Source of the DNA: Stenotrophomonas sp. SY1
Lineage (GTDB): Bacteria > Pseudomonadota > Gammaproteobacteria > Xanthomonadales > Xanthomonadaceae
Assembly: GCF_021202945.1 (NCBI RefSeq)
Contig: NZ_JAJOYR010000003.1
Span: forward strand, 62,001 to 126,000
Reading direction: 5' to 3'
Length of the DNA: 64,000 nt
Shown here one piece after another: positions 1 to 9,686 of this stretch (within the stretch, counting starts at the first letter, position 1; every line of letters starts with the position of its first letter). Both the position numbers and the translations under genes were made by a program. The notes beneath the pieces were generated by a model. The model saw only the letters and a program-made list of their open reading frames with translations. It made no database searches and had not been told where the DNA came from.

Positions 1-15
1 ACTGCGTGTGGTCGA

Positions 16-1005
<990 letters not shown>

Positions 1006-1021
1006 GCGGTCACCAGTGGGG

Positions 1022-1738
1022 TCAGTGCGTCAGTGCGTACATCACGATGTTCACGCCGAACTTGGTGTTGTCTTCGGCCAGGAAGCGCTTGTTGCGCCAG
1101 TCGTAGTCCCATTCGCAACCGTAGTCCTTGTTGCTGTAGAGCACGCCCAGGCGGCCATCGATCTCGATGCCCTTGAGGTAGTCGTGGATCAGGTCATCGC
1201 CCCAGCCGTTGAGCTCGAAGCCGGTGGCAGGCGGGCCTTCGGGGAACTTGAAGAAGCTGTTGTAGAGCGCGTGGTTGTTGGGCAGTTTCTTCAGGCCGTT
1301 GGCACCAAAGATGCTGCGCATCTGCGCTTCGAACGAGGTGGCGAACAGGCCGTCGATGTCGTGGTTGCAGTCATCGACGAAGACGAAGCCGCCGTTGCGC
1401 ACGTAGCGCTCGAAGTTGCGGCGCTCGTCGGGATTGAACTCGACCAGCTTGTGCCCGGCCAGGTAGCAGAACGGTGCGCGCAGCATCTTCGGGTCGGACA
1501 GCGCGATGACGTGTTCGGTGGGGTCCACGCGCAGCGTCGTGTAGTCCACCAGCGAGGTGATCAGGTTGGACGGCATGCGCGCGTCCACGTCCCAGTCGCC
1601 GGAATCGTACTTCAGGCGCGTGAACCAGAAGTCGTAGCGGCTGGCCTGCGCGTTGGCCCGTTCGGGCAATGCGGCCGCCACTGCGCCGCCAAGCAGCAGC
1701 TGCAGGAATTGCGCTCGCGTTAGACGGGACTGGAGCAA
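1022..1738 (-). CDS. DUF4159 domain-containing exported protein
   Basis: A 238-aa protein matching the DUF4159 pattern (FTRLKYDSGDWD near the N-terminus, then a GGFVFVDDCNHD segment around residues 115-126). The family commonly occurs beside MoxR/DUF58 genes; its biochemical role is unknown. The N-terminus SRLTRAQFLQLLLGG..ANAQA looks like a secretion signal with a Tat-like shape but only one arginine before AQFL, so export is likely and the route uncertain. The only start I can place is TTG at 1738, since no ATG occurs before the signal. It lies 16 nt upstream of moxR and is probably co-transcribed with it; about 160 nt with two hairpin repeats separate it from the tldE-like gene. Confidence 0.8.
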   Translation of the reverse strand: MLQSRLTRAQFLQLLLGGAVAAALPERANAQASRYDFWFTRLKYDSGDWDVDARMPSNLITSLVDYTTLRVDPTEHVIALSDPKMLRAPFCYLAGHKLVEFNPDERRNFERYVRNGGFVFVDDCNHDIDGLFATSFEAQMRSIFGANGLKKLPNNHALYNSFFKFPEGPPATGFELNGWGDDLIHDYLKGIEIDGRLGVLYSNKDYGCEWDYDWRNKRFLAEDNTKFGVNIVMYALTH

Positions 1739-1763
1739 AGTAGAAAATCTCTGGGGCGCTGAA

Positions 1764-1890
1764 GCCCCTCTCCCTGTGGGAGAGGGGTTGGGGAGAGGGC
1801 AGGGCGGAGCCTGATGGTGCTGAATGCCACAGTGCTTCGCGCCGTACCCTCATCCGCCCTTCGGGCACCTTCTCCCGGTGGGAGAAGGAG
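1764..1890. repeat. Pair of C/G-rich intergenic hairpin repeats
   Basis: Two imperfect palindromes sit between the DUF4159 gene and the tldE-like gene. One (about 1764-1801) has a CCCTCTCCC..GGGAGAGGG core followed by GTTGGGGAGAGGG; the other (about 1845-1890) has CTTCTCCC..GGGAGAAGG with a CCTCATCCGCCC tail. Both types recur throughout this window in gaps between genes, as expected for a lineage-specific REP-like family. They may act as RNA processing or termination structures. Confidence 0.75.
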
Positions 1891-1896
1891 TATCAA

Positions 1897-3231
1897 TCAC
1901 ACCGCATCCGACAACGAAGTGAACGTGAAGTCACGCAGTTTCATCGGCGGGATCATCATCACGAAGCTGGACTCGTCACCGGCCACGCGCACCGGCTTGC
2001 CCAGTTCGTCGATGTTGTTGAGCATGATCACCGGCGATTCGTTGAAGCGGAAGTTCTTCACCGGGTGCTTGATCTGGCCGTTCTCGATGTAGAACGTGCC
2101 GTCGCGGGTCAGGCCGGTCAGCAGCACGGTCTGCGGGTCGACCATGCGGATGTACCAGGTGCGGGTGACCAGGATGCCCTTCTCGGTGCCGCGCACCAGC
2201 TCGGCGATGGACTTGGTGCCGCCGCTCATCAGCAGGTTGCCCGGCTGTGCGTTGGCGGTCTTGCCCTGCTTCTGCGCCCAGTAACGCGAGTAGCTGAGGT
2301 TGGCGATCTTGCCGTTCTCGATGATGGCCATGCGCTCGCGCGGCATGCCTTCGCTGTCCCACGGCAGCACCGCTGCGTCCGGGTGCCACGGGTCTGCGAA
2401 CAGATTCACCTGCGGGTCGTAGACCTGCTCACCGAGCTTGTTGCCACCGCCCTTCTTGGACAGGAAGCTGCGGCCTTCATCGGCGGTGCGCGCACTGAAG
2501 AAATTCATCATGAAGCTGATCAGGCCGGCAGCGGCCGCCGGCTCCAGGATCACCGTGTACTTGCCCGGCTCAAGCGCCTTGGCATCAGCCGATTCGGTGG
2601 CCTTGCGCTTGGCGATCTCGATGTCTTGGTCGGCCTTGAAGTCCGATGCGTCCTTCAGGTTGCGGCCCACCCAACCCGAGCCACGGCCGTCTTCGGTGCG
2701 CACCGTGCAGGTGTAGTTGAAGTTGGTGGTGGTCTGGTAGGCGAAGTTGCCGTTGCTGTTGGCCATGGCGACAAAGCCGTTGCCATCCTCCAGGAAGCCG
2801 GCGGCGATCAGGCCGTGGCCGCGGCACGGTGCGATCGAATCAGCCGCGACCTTGGCGCGGAAATCCGGGTCGATCGCAGCGGTGGAGGCGCTGAAGGTCG
2901 GCGTGGAGCGGTAGGTCTGTTTGCCGATGGCCGGCACGAACTCCGGGTTCTCCGGCGCCAGCTTGGCCAGGTCTTCGGCACGGCGCACAACGCGCTCCAG
3001 CGAAGCGTCGTCGAACTCGTTGATCGAGGCGGTGCCCACGCGCTTGCCAAAGGCCACCTGCACGGCCAGTTCGGCATTGCTGACGATGCCGCTGGTGGAC
3101 ACGTTGTTCAGTGCGAAACGGATGTTGCCGTCGACCGAGCCGGCCAGCGTGGCGGTGCACTCATCAGCCTTGGACAGCTTGATGACCTTGTCCAGGATGG
3201 CCTTGGCTTCCTGTTCGGTGAAAATGCTCAT
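1897..3231 (-). CDS. TldE/PmbA-like protein (TldD/PmbA family)
   Basis: A 444-aa member of the TldD/PmbA family, the partner type of TldD. In TldD/TldE proteases the TldD subunit carries the metal site and TldE is a structural partner; accordingly no HExxxH motif is seen here. The start is ATG at 3231 (MSIFTEQEAKAIL); the open frame extends further upstream but only as an antisense-like shadow over the tldD end. The N-terminus shows no clear secretion signal although the partner gene has a Tat signal, which is odd for an obligate heterodimer. It lies 22 nt downstream of the tldD homologue and is probably translated from the same mRNA. The substrate is unknown; family members process modified peptides such as microcins. 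Confidence 0.85.
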   Translation of the reverse strand: MSIFTEQEAKAILDKVIKLSKADECTATLAGSVDGNIRFALNNVSTSGIVSNAELAVQVAFGKRVGTASINEFDDASLERVVRRAEDLAKLAPENPEFVPAIGKQTYRSTPTFSASTAAIDPDFRAKVAADSIAPCRGHGLIAAGFLEDGNGFVAMANSNGNFAYQTTTNFNYTCTVRTEDGRGSGWVGRNLKDASDFKADQDIEIAKRKATESADAKALEPGKYTVILEPAAAAGLISFMMNFFSARTADEGRSFLSKKGGGNKLGEQVYDPQVNLFADPWHPDAAVLPWDSEGMPRERMAIIENGKIANLSYSRYWAQKQGKTANAQPGNLLMSGGTKSIAELVRGTEKGILVTRTWYIRMVDPQTVLLTGLTRDGTFYIENGQIKHPVKNFRFNESPVIMLNNIDELGKPVRVAGDESSFVMMIPPMKLRDFTFTSLSDAV

Positions 3232-3253
3232 GGTTCTCAAAGCTCCTTGACGA

Positions 3254-4888
3254 TCAGCCGAGGCTGCGCGCGGTATTGATGACGTTGATGCCGTCGAAAC
3301 GGGCGGTGGACGAGCCGTGCGACACGGCCGAGACCTGGCCCGGCTGGCCCTTGCCGTCGAAGAACGAACCGCCCAGGCGGTAATCGCGTTCGTCGGCCAC
3401 GGCGCTGCAGGCGTTCCAGAACTCCGGCGTGCGGATCTGGTAGGCCACGTCCTCGAGCATGCGGGTGATCTGGCCGTTCTTGATCTCGTAGAACAGCTGC
3501 CCACCGAACTGCGCGTTGTAACGCTGCTGGTCGATGGAGAAGGAACCGTCGCCGATGATGTAGATGCCGTTCTCCACGTCCTTGACCAGGTCGGCCACCG
3601 ACAGCGGCGTCTTGCCCGGTGCCATCGACACGTTGGCCATGCGCTGGAACTGCACGCTGGACCACGAGTCGGCGTAGCAGCAGCCGTCGGACTCGGTCTT
3701 GCCGAGGATGTGCGCCTGGTCGCGGATGGTCTGGTAATCGACCAGTTTGCCGTCGGTGATCAGGTTCCAGCGCTTGGTCTTGACGCCTTCATCGTCATAG
3801 GCGACCGCGCCGAGCGAGCCGGGCTGGGTCTTGTCGGCGAACATGGTGACCTTGTCACTGCCGTACTGGAAACGCTGCTCGCGCTTGTCCAGCGTGGCGA
3901 AGCTGGTACCGGCGTAGTTGGCTTCGTAGCCGAGCACGCGGTCCAGTTCCAGCGGGTGGCCGACGGCTTCGTGGATGGTCAGCCAGGTGTGCGACGGGTC
4001 GAGCACCAGGTCGTACTTGCCCGGCTTGACCGACGGTGCCTTCAACTTTTCCTGCGCGTGCTTGGCCGCGGCGATGGCGTCCTCGCGCATGTCGTAGGAC
4101 TGGCCGTACACGGTCACACCGTTGGGCAGCACGGTCTTGCCGGAGGCATCGCCGTCCAGGTACTCGAAGCCCAGGCCCATCGGCGAGGACAGCCCGCCAC
4201 GGGTGCGGAACTTGCCGCTGGCCTTGTCGATGGCGGTGACCGTCATCGGTGCCCAGATGCGGTGCACGTCCTGGTCGATGTAGGAGCCATCGGTGGAGGC
4301 GAAGTACTTCTGTTCGTTGACCAGGAACAGCATCGAATTGACGAAGCTGGCACCGGCGCCCATGGCCGCGGCGTTGACGCCCAGCAGCAGGTCGGCCTTG
4401 TCCTTGATCGGCACTTCCATCGCGTTCTTCCTGATCGGCGTGCGCCAGCTCACCTCGCCGTAGCCCGGCGCCTTGGCGAACTGCACCGGTGCGGTCTGCA
4501 CCTTGGCGTTGGCCTTGGCGATGGCGGCGGCCTGCTGCGCGGCCTTGACCACGCCGGCCGGGCTCAGGTCGTTGGTGGCGGCAAAGCCCCAGGCGCCGTT
4601 GACGATCACGCGGATGCCGGTGCCGGTGGATTCGGTGTTCACCACGTTCTGGACCTTGTCCTCGCGGGTGATGACGAACTGGCGCAGGTAGCGGCCAATG
4701 CGCACGTCGCAATAGCTGGCGCCGGCGGCGCGGGCTGCGTTCAGCGCGTCATCGGCCAGGCGCTTCTTCAGTGCCGGGTCGAGCACGGTGAGCAGCTGCT
4801 CGGCGGCAATGGCCTTGCCGAAGAAGCCGGGCACCATCAGGCCACCGGCAGTGAGCCCGGTAAGGGCGAGGAAGTCACGTCTTTGCAA
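3254..4888 (-). CDS. Tat-exported TldD-family metalloprotease
   Basis: A 544-aa TldD homologue. Residues 1-29 form a twin-arginine signal (MQRRDFLALTG..AIAA), so it is probably exported folded to the periplasm, unlike classical cytoplasmic TldD. The metal-binding HExxxH is present as HEAVGH (about 306-311), and a late FWNACSA cysteine matches the position of the third ligand in TldD. It is first in the operon with the TldE-like gene. A close paralogue with the same kind of signal lies at 7221-8849; the two share long blocks such as ASYCDVRIGRYL and HPLELDRVLGYEANYAGTSF. The physiological substrate is unknown. The roughly 220 nt upstream to the LysR gene show nothing I can identify. Confidence 0.9.
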   Translation of the reverse strand: MQRRDFLALTGLTAGGLMVPGFFGKAIAAEQLLTVLDPALKKRLADDALNAARAAGASYCDVRIGRYLRQFVITREDKVQNVVNTESTGTGIRVIVNGAWGFAATNDLSPAGVVKAAQQAAAIAKANAKVQTAPVQFAKAPGYGEVSWRTPIRKNAMEVPIKDKADLLLGVNAAAMGAGASFVNSMLFLVNEQKYFASTDGSYIDQDVHRIWAPMTVTAIDKASGKFRTRGGLSSPMGLGFEYLDGDASGKTVLPNGVTVYGQSYDMREDAIAAAKHAQEKLKAPSVKPGKYDLVLDPSHTWLTIHEAVGHPLELDRVLGYEANYAGTSFATLDKREQRFQYGSDKVTMFADKTQPGSLGAVAYDDEGVKTKRWNLITDGKLVDYQTIRDQAHILGKTESDGCCYADSWSSVQFQRMANVSMAPGKTPLSVADLVKDVENGIYIIGDGSFSIDQQRYNAQFGGQLFYEIKNGQITRMLEDVAYQIRTPEFWNACSAVADERDYRLGGSFFDGKGQPGQVSAVSHGSSTARFDGINVINTARSLG

Positions 4889-5111
4889 GGCTGCTCTCCA
4901 ATGGCACGGCCCGCATGGCGGGCGTTACGGCAACGAACGACGATGGCTTCGCGGTGTTCTGCGAACCGCTCGATTCTTGCGGGCACGCGATTGCAGCGGT
5001 AGTGACTTTAGGCATAGAAAGCGCGGTTGCTGCTGGGTTTTTCGCGGAAAGCCATGCGCTTCCCGGCTTCGCTTTATTGCGCGAACGGAAGAAGCCAGGT
5101 CGCGCCCGCGC

Positions 5112-6020
5112 CTAGCCCCTGTCGGCCACCACGCCGGGCAGCACCCCCTGCAACCATTCCACAAACACGCGCAGGCGCTGCGAGGGGTGGCGCCGATGCG
5201 GGAACAGCAGATGCATCGGCATCGGGTCGGCACGATGGTTGGGCATCACCTCCACCAGCGTGCCGTCGGCCAGCTCGCGCTGCACGTCATAGGCGGGGAT
5301 CTGGATGAGCCCCATCCCGGCGATGCAGCAGGCGATGTAGGCCTCGGCACTGTTGACCGTCACCCGCCCGTGCAACTGCCGGGTATGCAACGTGCCGTTC
5401 TCGCGCCACTCCCACGGTTCCACCCGCCCATTGCCCGGCGAGGCGTAGAGCACGCTCCAATGCGCATCCAGGTCGTGCGGATGAACGGGCACGCCGTGGG
5501 CGGCGAGATACCCGGCGCTGGCCACGTTGATCAGCGGCAGTTGCCCCATGCCGCGCGCCACCAGCCGCGAATCCTGCAGCGGCCCCACCCGCAGCGCGCA
5601 GTCCACGCCATCTTCGACCAGGTCGATGCTGCGGTCGGTCATGCCCAGCTCGACGTCGATCTGCGGATGGGCCTGCAGGAACGCGGGCAGTGCCGGCGCA
5701 AGGATCAGCCGTCCGATGCGGCCGGGTACATCGATCTTCAACCGACCGCTCAACGCCTGTGGTGATTGCCGGAACAACTGCTCGGCCTCGTCCATGTCGG
5801 CGATCAGCTGCTGGCAGCGGGCATGGAACAGCAAGCCGTCCTGGGTCGGCGTGACCTGGCGCGTGGTGCGGTGGAGCAGGCGCGTGCCCAGGCGTTGCTC
5901 CAGCGTGCGCACCGCCTCGGAGACGGTGGAGCGCGGCAGGTTCAGCTGGTCGGCGGCGCGGGTGAAGCCGGCACAATCCACCACGCGGACGAAGACGCGG
6001 CACAGTTCGATACGGTCCAT
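5112..6020 (-). CDS. LysR-family transcriptional regulator
   Basis: A 302-aa LysR-type regulator: an N-terminal winged HTH (residues about 1-60, with FVRVVDCAGFTRAADQLNLPRSTVSEAVRTL) followed by a periplasmic-binding-like effector domain. Sequence style and length fit the CrgA/AaeR-like LysR subgroup. It diverges from the SDR gene at 6124, with about 100 nt between the start codons; this arrangement usually means the regulator controls the divergent gene, probably in response to the SDR substrate (inference). The effector is unknown. Confidence 0.9.
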   Translation of the reverse strand: MDRIELCRVFVRVVDCAGFTRAADQLNLPRSTVSEAVRTLEQRLGTRLLHRTTRQVTPTQDGLLFHARCQQLIADMDEAEQLFRQSPQALSGRLKIDVPGRIGRLILAPALPAFLQAHPQIDVELGMTDRSIDLVEDGVDCALRVGPLQDSRLVARGMGQLPLINVASAGYLAAHGVPVHPHDLDAHWSVLYASPGNGRVEPWEWRENGTLHTRQLHGRVTVNSAEAYIACCIAGMGLIQIPAYDVQRELADGTLVEVMPNHRADPMPMHLLFPHRRHPSQRLRVFVEWLQGVLPGVVADRG

Positions 6021-6028
6021 GGCGATTG

Positions 6029-6080
6029 TCCGGAAAGGCCGACAAGTGAAGTCAGGATGGCTGGCTTTATCCGGAAATCC
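6029..6080. promoter_or_regulatory. Candidate LysR operator: direct repeats TCCGGAAA
   Basis: The LysR/SDR divergent gap holds two copies of TCCGGAAA, each followed by CC two bases later (6029-6040 and 6070-6080), 41 bp apart, about four helical turns. That spacing suits a tetrameric LysR protein contacting two sites. No classical T-N11-A site was proven. Assignment is by position only. Confidence 0.35.
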
Positions 6081-6123
6081 AAGCCGATAGCCTCAGTGGG
6101 CATTCCCGCCACAGGAGTTGTCC

Positions 6124-6897
6124 ATGACCGACCACCGCATCCACGGCAAGACCGCCCTCATCACCGGCGGTGCCAAGAACCTGGGCGGCCTGCTCGCCCG
6201 TGACCTGGCCATGCACGGCGCCAGCGGCATCGCCATCCACTACAACAGCGACGCCGCGCGCGCCGAAGCCGAGGCCACCGCCCAGGCGGTACGCGCCGCC
6301 GGTGCCAGCGCGCATCTGTTCCAGGCCGACCTGACCCATGCCGCAGCGGTTGAACAGCTGTTTGCCGATGCGAGGCAGGCGCTGGGCCATATCGACATCG
6401 CGGTCAACACCGTCGGCAAGGTGTTGAAGAAGCCGATGACGCAGATCAGTGAAGCCGAGTTCGACGAGATGGACGCGGTGAACAACAAGGCCGCGTTCTT
6501 CTTCCTGAAGGAAGCCGGCCGCAACCTGGCCGACAACGGCAGGGTGTGCACGCTGGTGACCTCGCTGCTGGGCGCATTCACCCCGTTCTACTCCAGCTAT
6601 GCCGGCACCAAGGCGCCGGTGGAGCATTACACGCGCGCGGCGGCCAAGGAGTTCGGCGCGCGCGGCATCTCGGTGACGGCGATAGGGCCAGGGCCGATGG
6701 ACACGCCGTTCTTCTATCCAGCCGAAGGTGCCGAAGCGGTGGCATACCACAAGACCGCCGCGGCATTGTCGCCGTTCTCGCGCACCGGCCTGACCGACAT
6801 CCACGACATCGTGCCGTGGGTGCGCTTCCTGGTGTCCGAAGGCTGGTGGATGACCGGGCAGACGATCCTGGTCAATGGGGGATATACGACGCGGTAG
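6124..6897 (+). CDS. SDR-family oxidoreductase
   Basis: A 257-aa short-chain dehydrogenase/reductase using NAD(P)H. The Rossmann glycine motif TGGAKNLGG is near residues 14-22, and the active-site Tyr/Lys pair is present as YAGTK preceded by a serine-containing strand (VTSLLG). A TTG at 6118 would add two residues, but AGGAG at 6113-6117 is placed well for ATG at 6124, so I take the ATG. It is divergent from the LysR gene. The substrate cannot be deduced; the sequence resembles generic ketoacyl-reductase-like SDRs. Confidence 0.9.
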   Translation: MTDHRIHGKTALITGGAKNLGGLLARDLAMHGASGIAIHYNSDAARAEAEATAQAVRAAGASAHLFQADLTHAAAVEQLFADARQALGHIDIAVNTVGKVLKKPMTQISEAEFDEMDAVNNKAAFFFLKEAGRNLADNGRVCTLVTSLLGAFTPFYSSYAGTKAPVEHYTRAAAKEFGARGISVTAIGPGPMDTPFFYPAEGAEAVAYHKTAAALSPFSRTGLTDIHDIVPWVRFLVSEGWWMTGQTILVNGGYTTR

Positions 6898-6900
6898 AAG

Positions 6901-7213
6901 CTTCCCCTCATCCGCCCCTTCGGGGCACCTTCTCCCGTGAACGGGAGAAGGGAATGTAGCGCCGCGCGCACGTACAGATTGCAGCGTCGCTCCCTTCTCC
7001 CGCATGCGAAAGAAGGTGCCCCGAAGGGACGGATGAGGGCCGCTCCTCGATCTCAGCCCAACGAGAGCACGCCGTACTGATGATGCTCACCCCATCAAAG
7101 CGCGTCGTTGGGCGCTGCTGCTGGCGTTGAAGCGGTCCGCAGCGGGCTGTTGCTCTTCCATCCCTCCTCCCGTTCACGGGAGAAGGTGCCCGGAGGGCGG
7201 ATGAGGGCCGCTC
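6901..7213. repeat. Cluster of three hairpin repeats flanking a duplicated tldD tail
   Basis: This 323-nt gap holds three copies of the CTTCTCCC..GGGAGAAGG repeat: about 6904-6950, 6989-7040 and 7160-7213. The first is inverted relative to the other two. The block 6991-7110 is a diverged direct repeat of 7161-7275, so a hairpin element plus the end of tldD was duplicated as a unit. No intact gene is present. Confidence 0.75.
7051..7112 (-). pseudogene. Relic of a tldD 3' end
   Basis: Read on the minus strand, this segment encodes TRFDGVSIISTA, matching the last residues of the intact neighbour (TRFDGVNIINTARSLG-stop). It then goes out of frame near the old stop codon. It lies about 165-170 nt from the true tldD end and is preceded by the same hairpin element, so it is a leftover of a local tandem duplication or of a deleted third tldD copy. 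Only about 20 codons survive. Confidence 0.75.
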
Positions 7214-7220
7214 TGTGATC

Positions 7221-8849
7221 TCAGCCCAACGACCGCGCCGTATTGATGATGTTCACCCCGTCAAAGCGCGTCGTTGCCGAGCCGTGCGACACCGCCGACA
7301 CCTGGCCGGGCTGGCCCTTGCCGTCGAAGAACGAACCGCCCAGGCGGAAATCGCGTTCATCGCAGATCGCACTGCACGCATTCCAGAACTCAGGCGTGCG
7401 GATCTGGTAGGCGGCGTCCTCGACCATGCCGGTGATCTCACCGTTCTTGATCTGGTAGCAGAGCTGTCCACCAAACTGCGCGTTGTAGCGCTGCTGGTCG
7501 ATCGAATACGAGCCGCGGCCGTGGATGTAGATGCCGTTCTCCACGTTCTTGACCATCTGCGCCGGCGTCAGCGGCGTCTTGCCAGGCGCCAGCGACACAT
7601 TGGCCATGCGCTGGAACTGCACGCTCTTCCACGAATCAGCGTAGCTGCAACCGTGCGACGCGTTCTCGCCGAGGATATGCACCTCGTCGCGGGTGGCCTG
7701 GAAGTTGACCAGGATGCCGTCCTTGACCAGATCCCAGCGCCGGCACTTCACGCCTTCATCGTCGTAGCCCACCGCGCCCAGGCTGTACGGCTCGGTCTTG
7801 TCGGCGGTGAAGTTGACGATGTCGCTGCCCCAGCGATAACCGGCGTCGCGCTTGTCCAGCGTGGCGAAGCTGGTGCCGGCGTAGTTGGCTTCGTAGCCGA
7901 GCACGCGGTCCAGCTCCAGCGGGTGGCCGACGTTCTCGTGGATGGTCAGGAATAGGTTGGACGGGTCCAGCACCAGGTCGTACTTGCCCGGTTTCACCGA
8001 CGGAGCGGTGAGCTTCTCGCGCGCCTGCCTGGCGGCGGCAATGGCGTCCTCCACCGGATCATAGGAGCGCCCGTAGGCGACCACCCCGCCGGGCAGCTGG
8101 TGCTTGTCGGCGGCATTGCCGTCGAGGAACTCCCAGCCCATGCCGGCCGGCGCGGACAGCCCGGCGCGGGTGCGGAACTTGCCGCTGGCCTTGTCGATGG
8201 CGGTGGCGGTGAACGGCAACCAGATGCGGTGCACGTCCTGGTCGATCCACGAGCCGTCGCTGGAGGCGAAGTACTTTTGCTCGTTGACCAGGAACAACTG
8301 CGAGTTGATGAAGTTGGCGCCGGCATTGATCGCGGCGGCGTTGATCGACAGCAGCAGGTCCACCTTGTCCTTGACCGGCACCGCCATCGCGTTGTGCCGG
8401 ATCGGCGTCTTCCATTGCACCTCGCCGACGCCGGGCGTCGGCGCCAGCTGCACCGGCTTGGTCTGGATCTTCGCGTTGGCCTTGGCAATCGCCACGGCCT
8501 GGGCCACGGCGGCGGCAATGCCCTGCGGGTTGGTCTGGTTGCTGGCGGCAAAGCCCCAGGCGCCATCGACGATCACGCGGATGCCCATGCCGGCCGATTC
8601 GCTGTTGGTGACGTTCTGCACCTTGTCCTCGCGGGTGACGATGGCCTGGTTGAGGTAGCGGCCGATGCGCACGTCGCAATAGCTGGCGCCGCCGCGCCTG
8701 GCCAGTGCCAGCACGGTGTCGGCCAGTGCCTTCTTCCTGGCCACGTCCACCGGCGCCAGCAGTTCCTCGGCAGCAATCAGACGGGCGTTGGGCAGCATCA
8801 TCCCGGCAAGGCCGAGACCGGAAAGGGTGAGGAACTGACGGCGTTGCAT
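7221..8849 (-). CDS. Second Tat-exported TldD-family metalloprotease
   Basis: A 542-aa paralogue of the TldD protein at 3254-4888. The start is ATG at 8849, giving the twin-arginine signal MQRRQFLTLSG..RLIAA; the much longer upstream frame has no such signal and is not used. The metal motif HENVGH (about 304-309) and the FWNACSA cysteine are intact, so the enzyme should be active. No TldE partner gene sits beside it; it may share the TldE-like protein encoded at 1897-3231, or act alone. Conserved blocks over the whole length indicate an old duplication rather than an assembly artefact. Substrate unknown. Confidence 0.88.
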   Translation of the reverse strand: MQRRQFLTLSGLGLAGMMLPNARLIAAEELLAPVDVARKKALADTVLALARRGGASYCDVRIGRYLNQAIVTREDKVQNVTNSESAGMGIRVIVDGAWGFAASNQTNPQGIAAAVAQAVAIAKANAKIQTKPVQLAPTPGVGEVQWKTPIRHNAMAVPVKDKVDLLLSINAAAINAGANFINSQLFLVNEQKYFASSDGSWIDQDVHRIWLPFTATAIDKASGKFRTRAGLSAPAGMGWEFLDGNAADKHQLPGGVVAYGRSYDPVEDAIAAARQAREKLTAPSVKPGKYDLVLDPSNLFLTIHENVGHPLELDRVLGYEANYAGTSFATLDKRDAGYRWGSDIVNFTADKTEPYSLGAVGYDDEGVKCRRWDLVKDGILVNFQATRDEVHILGENASHGCSYADSWKSVQFQRMANVSLAPGKTPLTPAQMVKNVENGIYIHGRGSYSIDQQRYNAQFGGQLCYQIKNGEITGMVEDAAYQIRTPEFWNACSAICDERDFRLGGSFFDGKGQPGQVSAVSHGSATTRFDGVNIINTARSLG

Positions 8850-9004
8850 GGTGAGCGGGACTCCAGGGCGGGCGATGCAGGACATCGCACAAGACCCCCG
8901 AATCTCGGACGCGGTGCACCATCGGCACAAGTGACCATGGTCATGCGTGGTGCGAAAACGCCGCTGCGGCACAATCAGGCAATGCATTCCATTGCCCCAG
9001 CCCG

Positions 9005-9646
9005 ATGACCGCCAAACCCTACTCAGAATCCTGTGATCGCAACCGCGAGCCGATCCTCGCCGAGCTGCAACGCCATCTGGGTGATGCCCGGCATTTACTG
9101 GAGATCGGCAGCGGCACCGGCCAGCACGCGGTGCATTTCGCCGCGGCCATGCCGTGGCTGCGCTGGCAGGCCAGCGATCACCCCGATTACCTGCCGGGCA
9201 TCGGATTGTGGTTGCAGGACGCGGCCCTGCCGAACACACCGCCGGCCATCGCCTTGCAGGCGGTTGCTGGTGAAACGCCGGGGCTTCAGCCGCTGCCACT
9301 GTTGCCGCAGGCCGGTGATGCAAGCGGTTTCGATGCGGTGTTCACCGCCAACACGCTGCACATCATGGGCTGGGACAACGTGCAGGCCCTGTTCGCCGGG
9401 CTGCCTGCGCTGATGGCACCGCAGGCCCTGTTCATCGCCTACGGCCCGTTCAATTACGGTGGTGCGTTTACCAGCGACAGCAACCGGAATTTCGATGGCT
9501 GGCTGAAGGCACGTGACCCACGTTCGGGTATCCGCGATTTCGAAGCGGTGGATGCGCTGGCTCATGCGCAAGGGCTGATGTTGCGCGAGGACCTCACCAT
9601 GCCGGCCAACAACCGCCTGCTGATCTGGCAACGCATGCCCGGGTGA
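9005..9646 (+). CDS. DUF938 SAM-dependent methyltransferase-like protein
   Basis: A 213-aa protein of the DUF938 family, a class I methyltransferase fold of unknown substrate. The SAM-binding glycine motif LEIGSGTGQHA is at about residues 32-42, and FTANTLHIMGW is the family's post-III region. It is transcribed away from the tldD paralogue and lies 40 nt before the M61 peptidase gene. Cytoplasmic; no signal peptide seen. Confidence 0.88.
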   Translation: MTAKPYSESCDRNREPILAELQRHLGDARHLLEIGSGTGQHAVHFAAAMPWLRWQASDHPDYLPGIGLWLQDAALPNTPPAIALQAVAGETPGLQPLPLLPQAGDASGFDAVFTANTLHIMGWDNVQALFAGLPALMAPQALFIAYGPFNYGGAFTSDSNRNFDGWLKARDPRSGIRDFEAVDALAHAQGLMLREDLTMPANNRLLIWQRMPG

Positions 9647-9686
9647 ATGCGGGCTAGGATGCAGAATCTTCCGGGGAGGGTGGGGC

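Noticed and set aside
8850..9323. N-terminal extension of the second tldD homologue
   Set aside because: It overlaps the divergent DUF938 gene and would bury the Tat signal in the middle of the protein.
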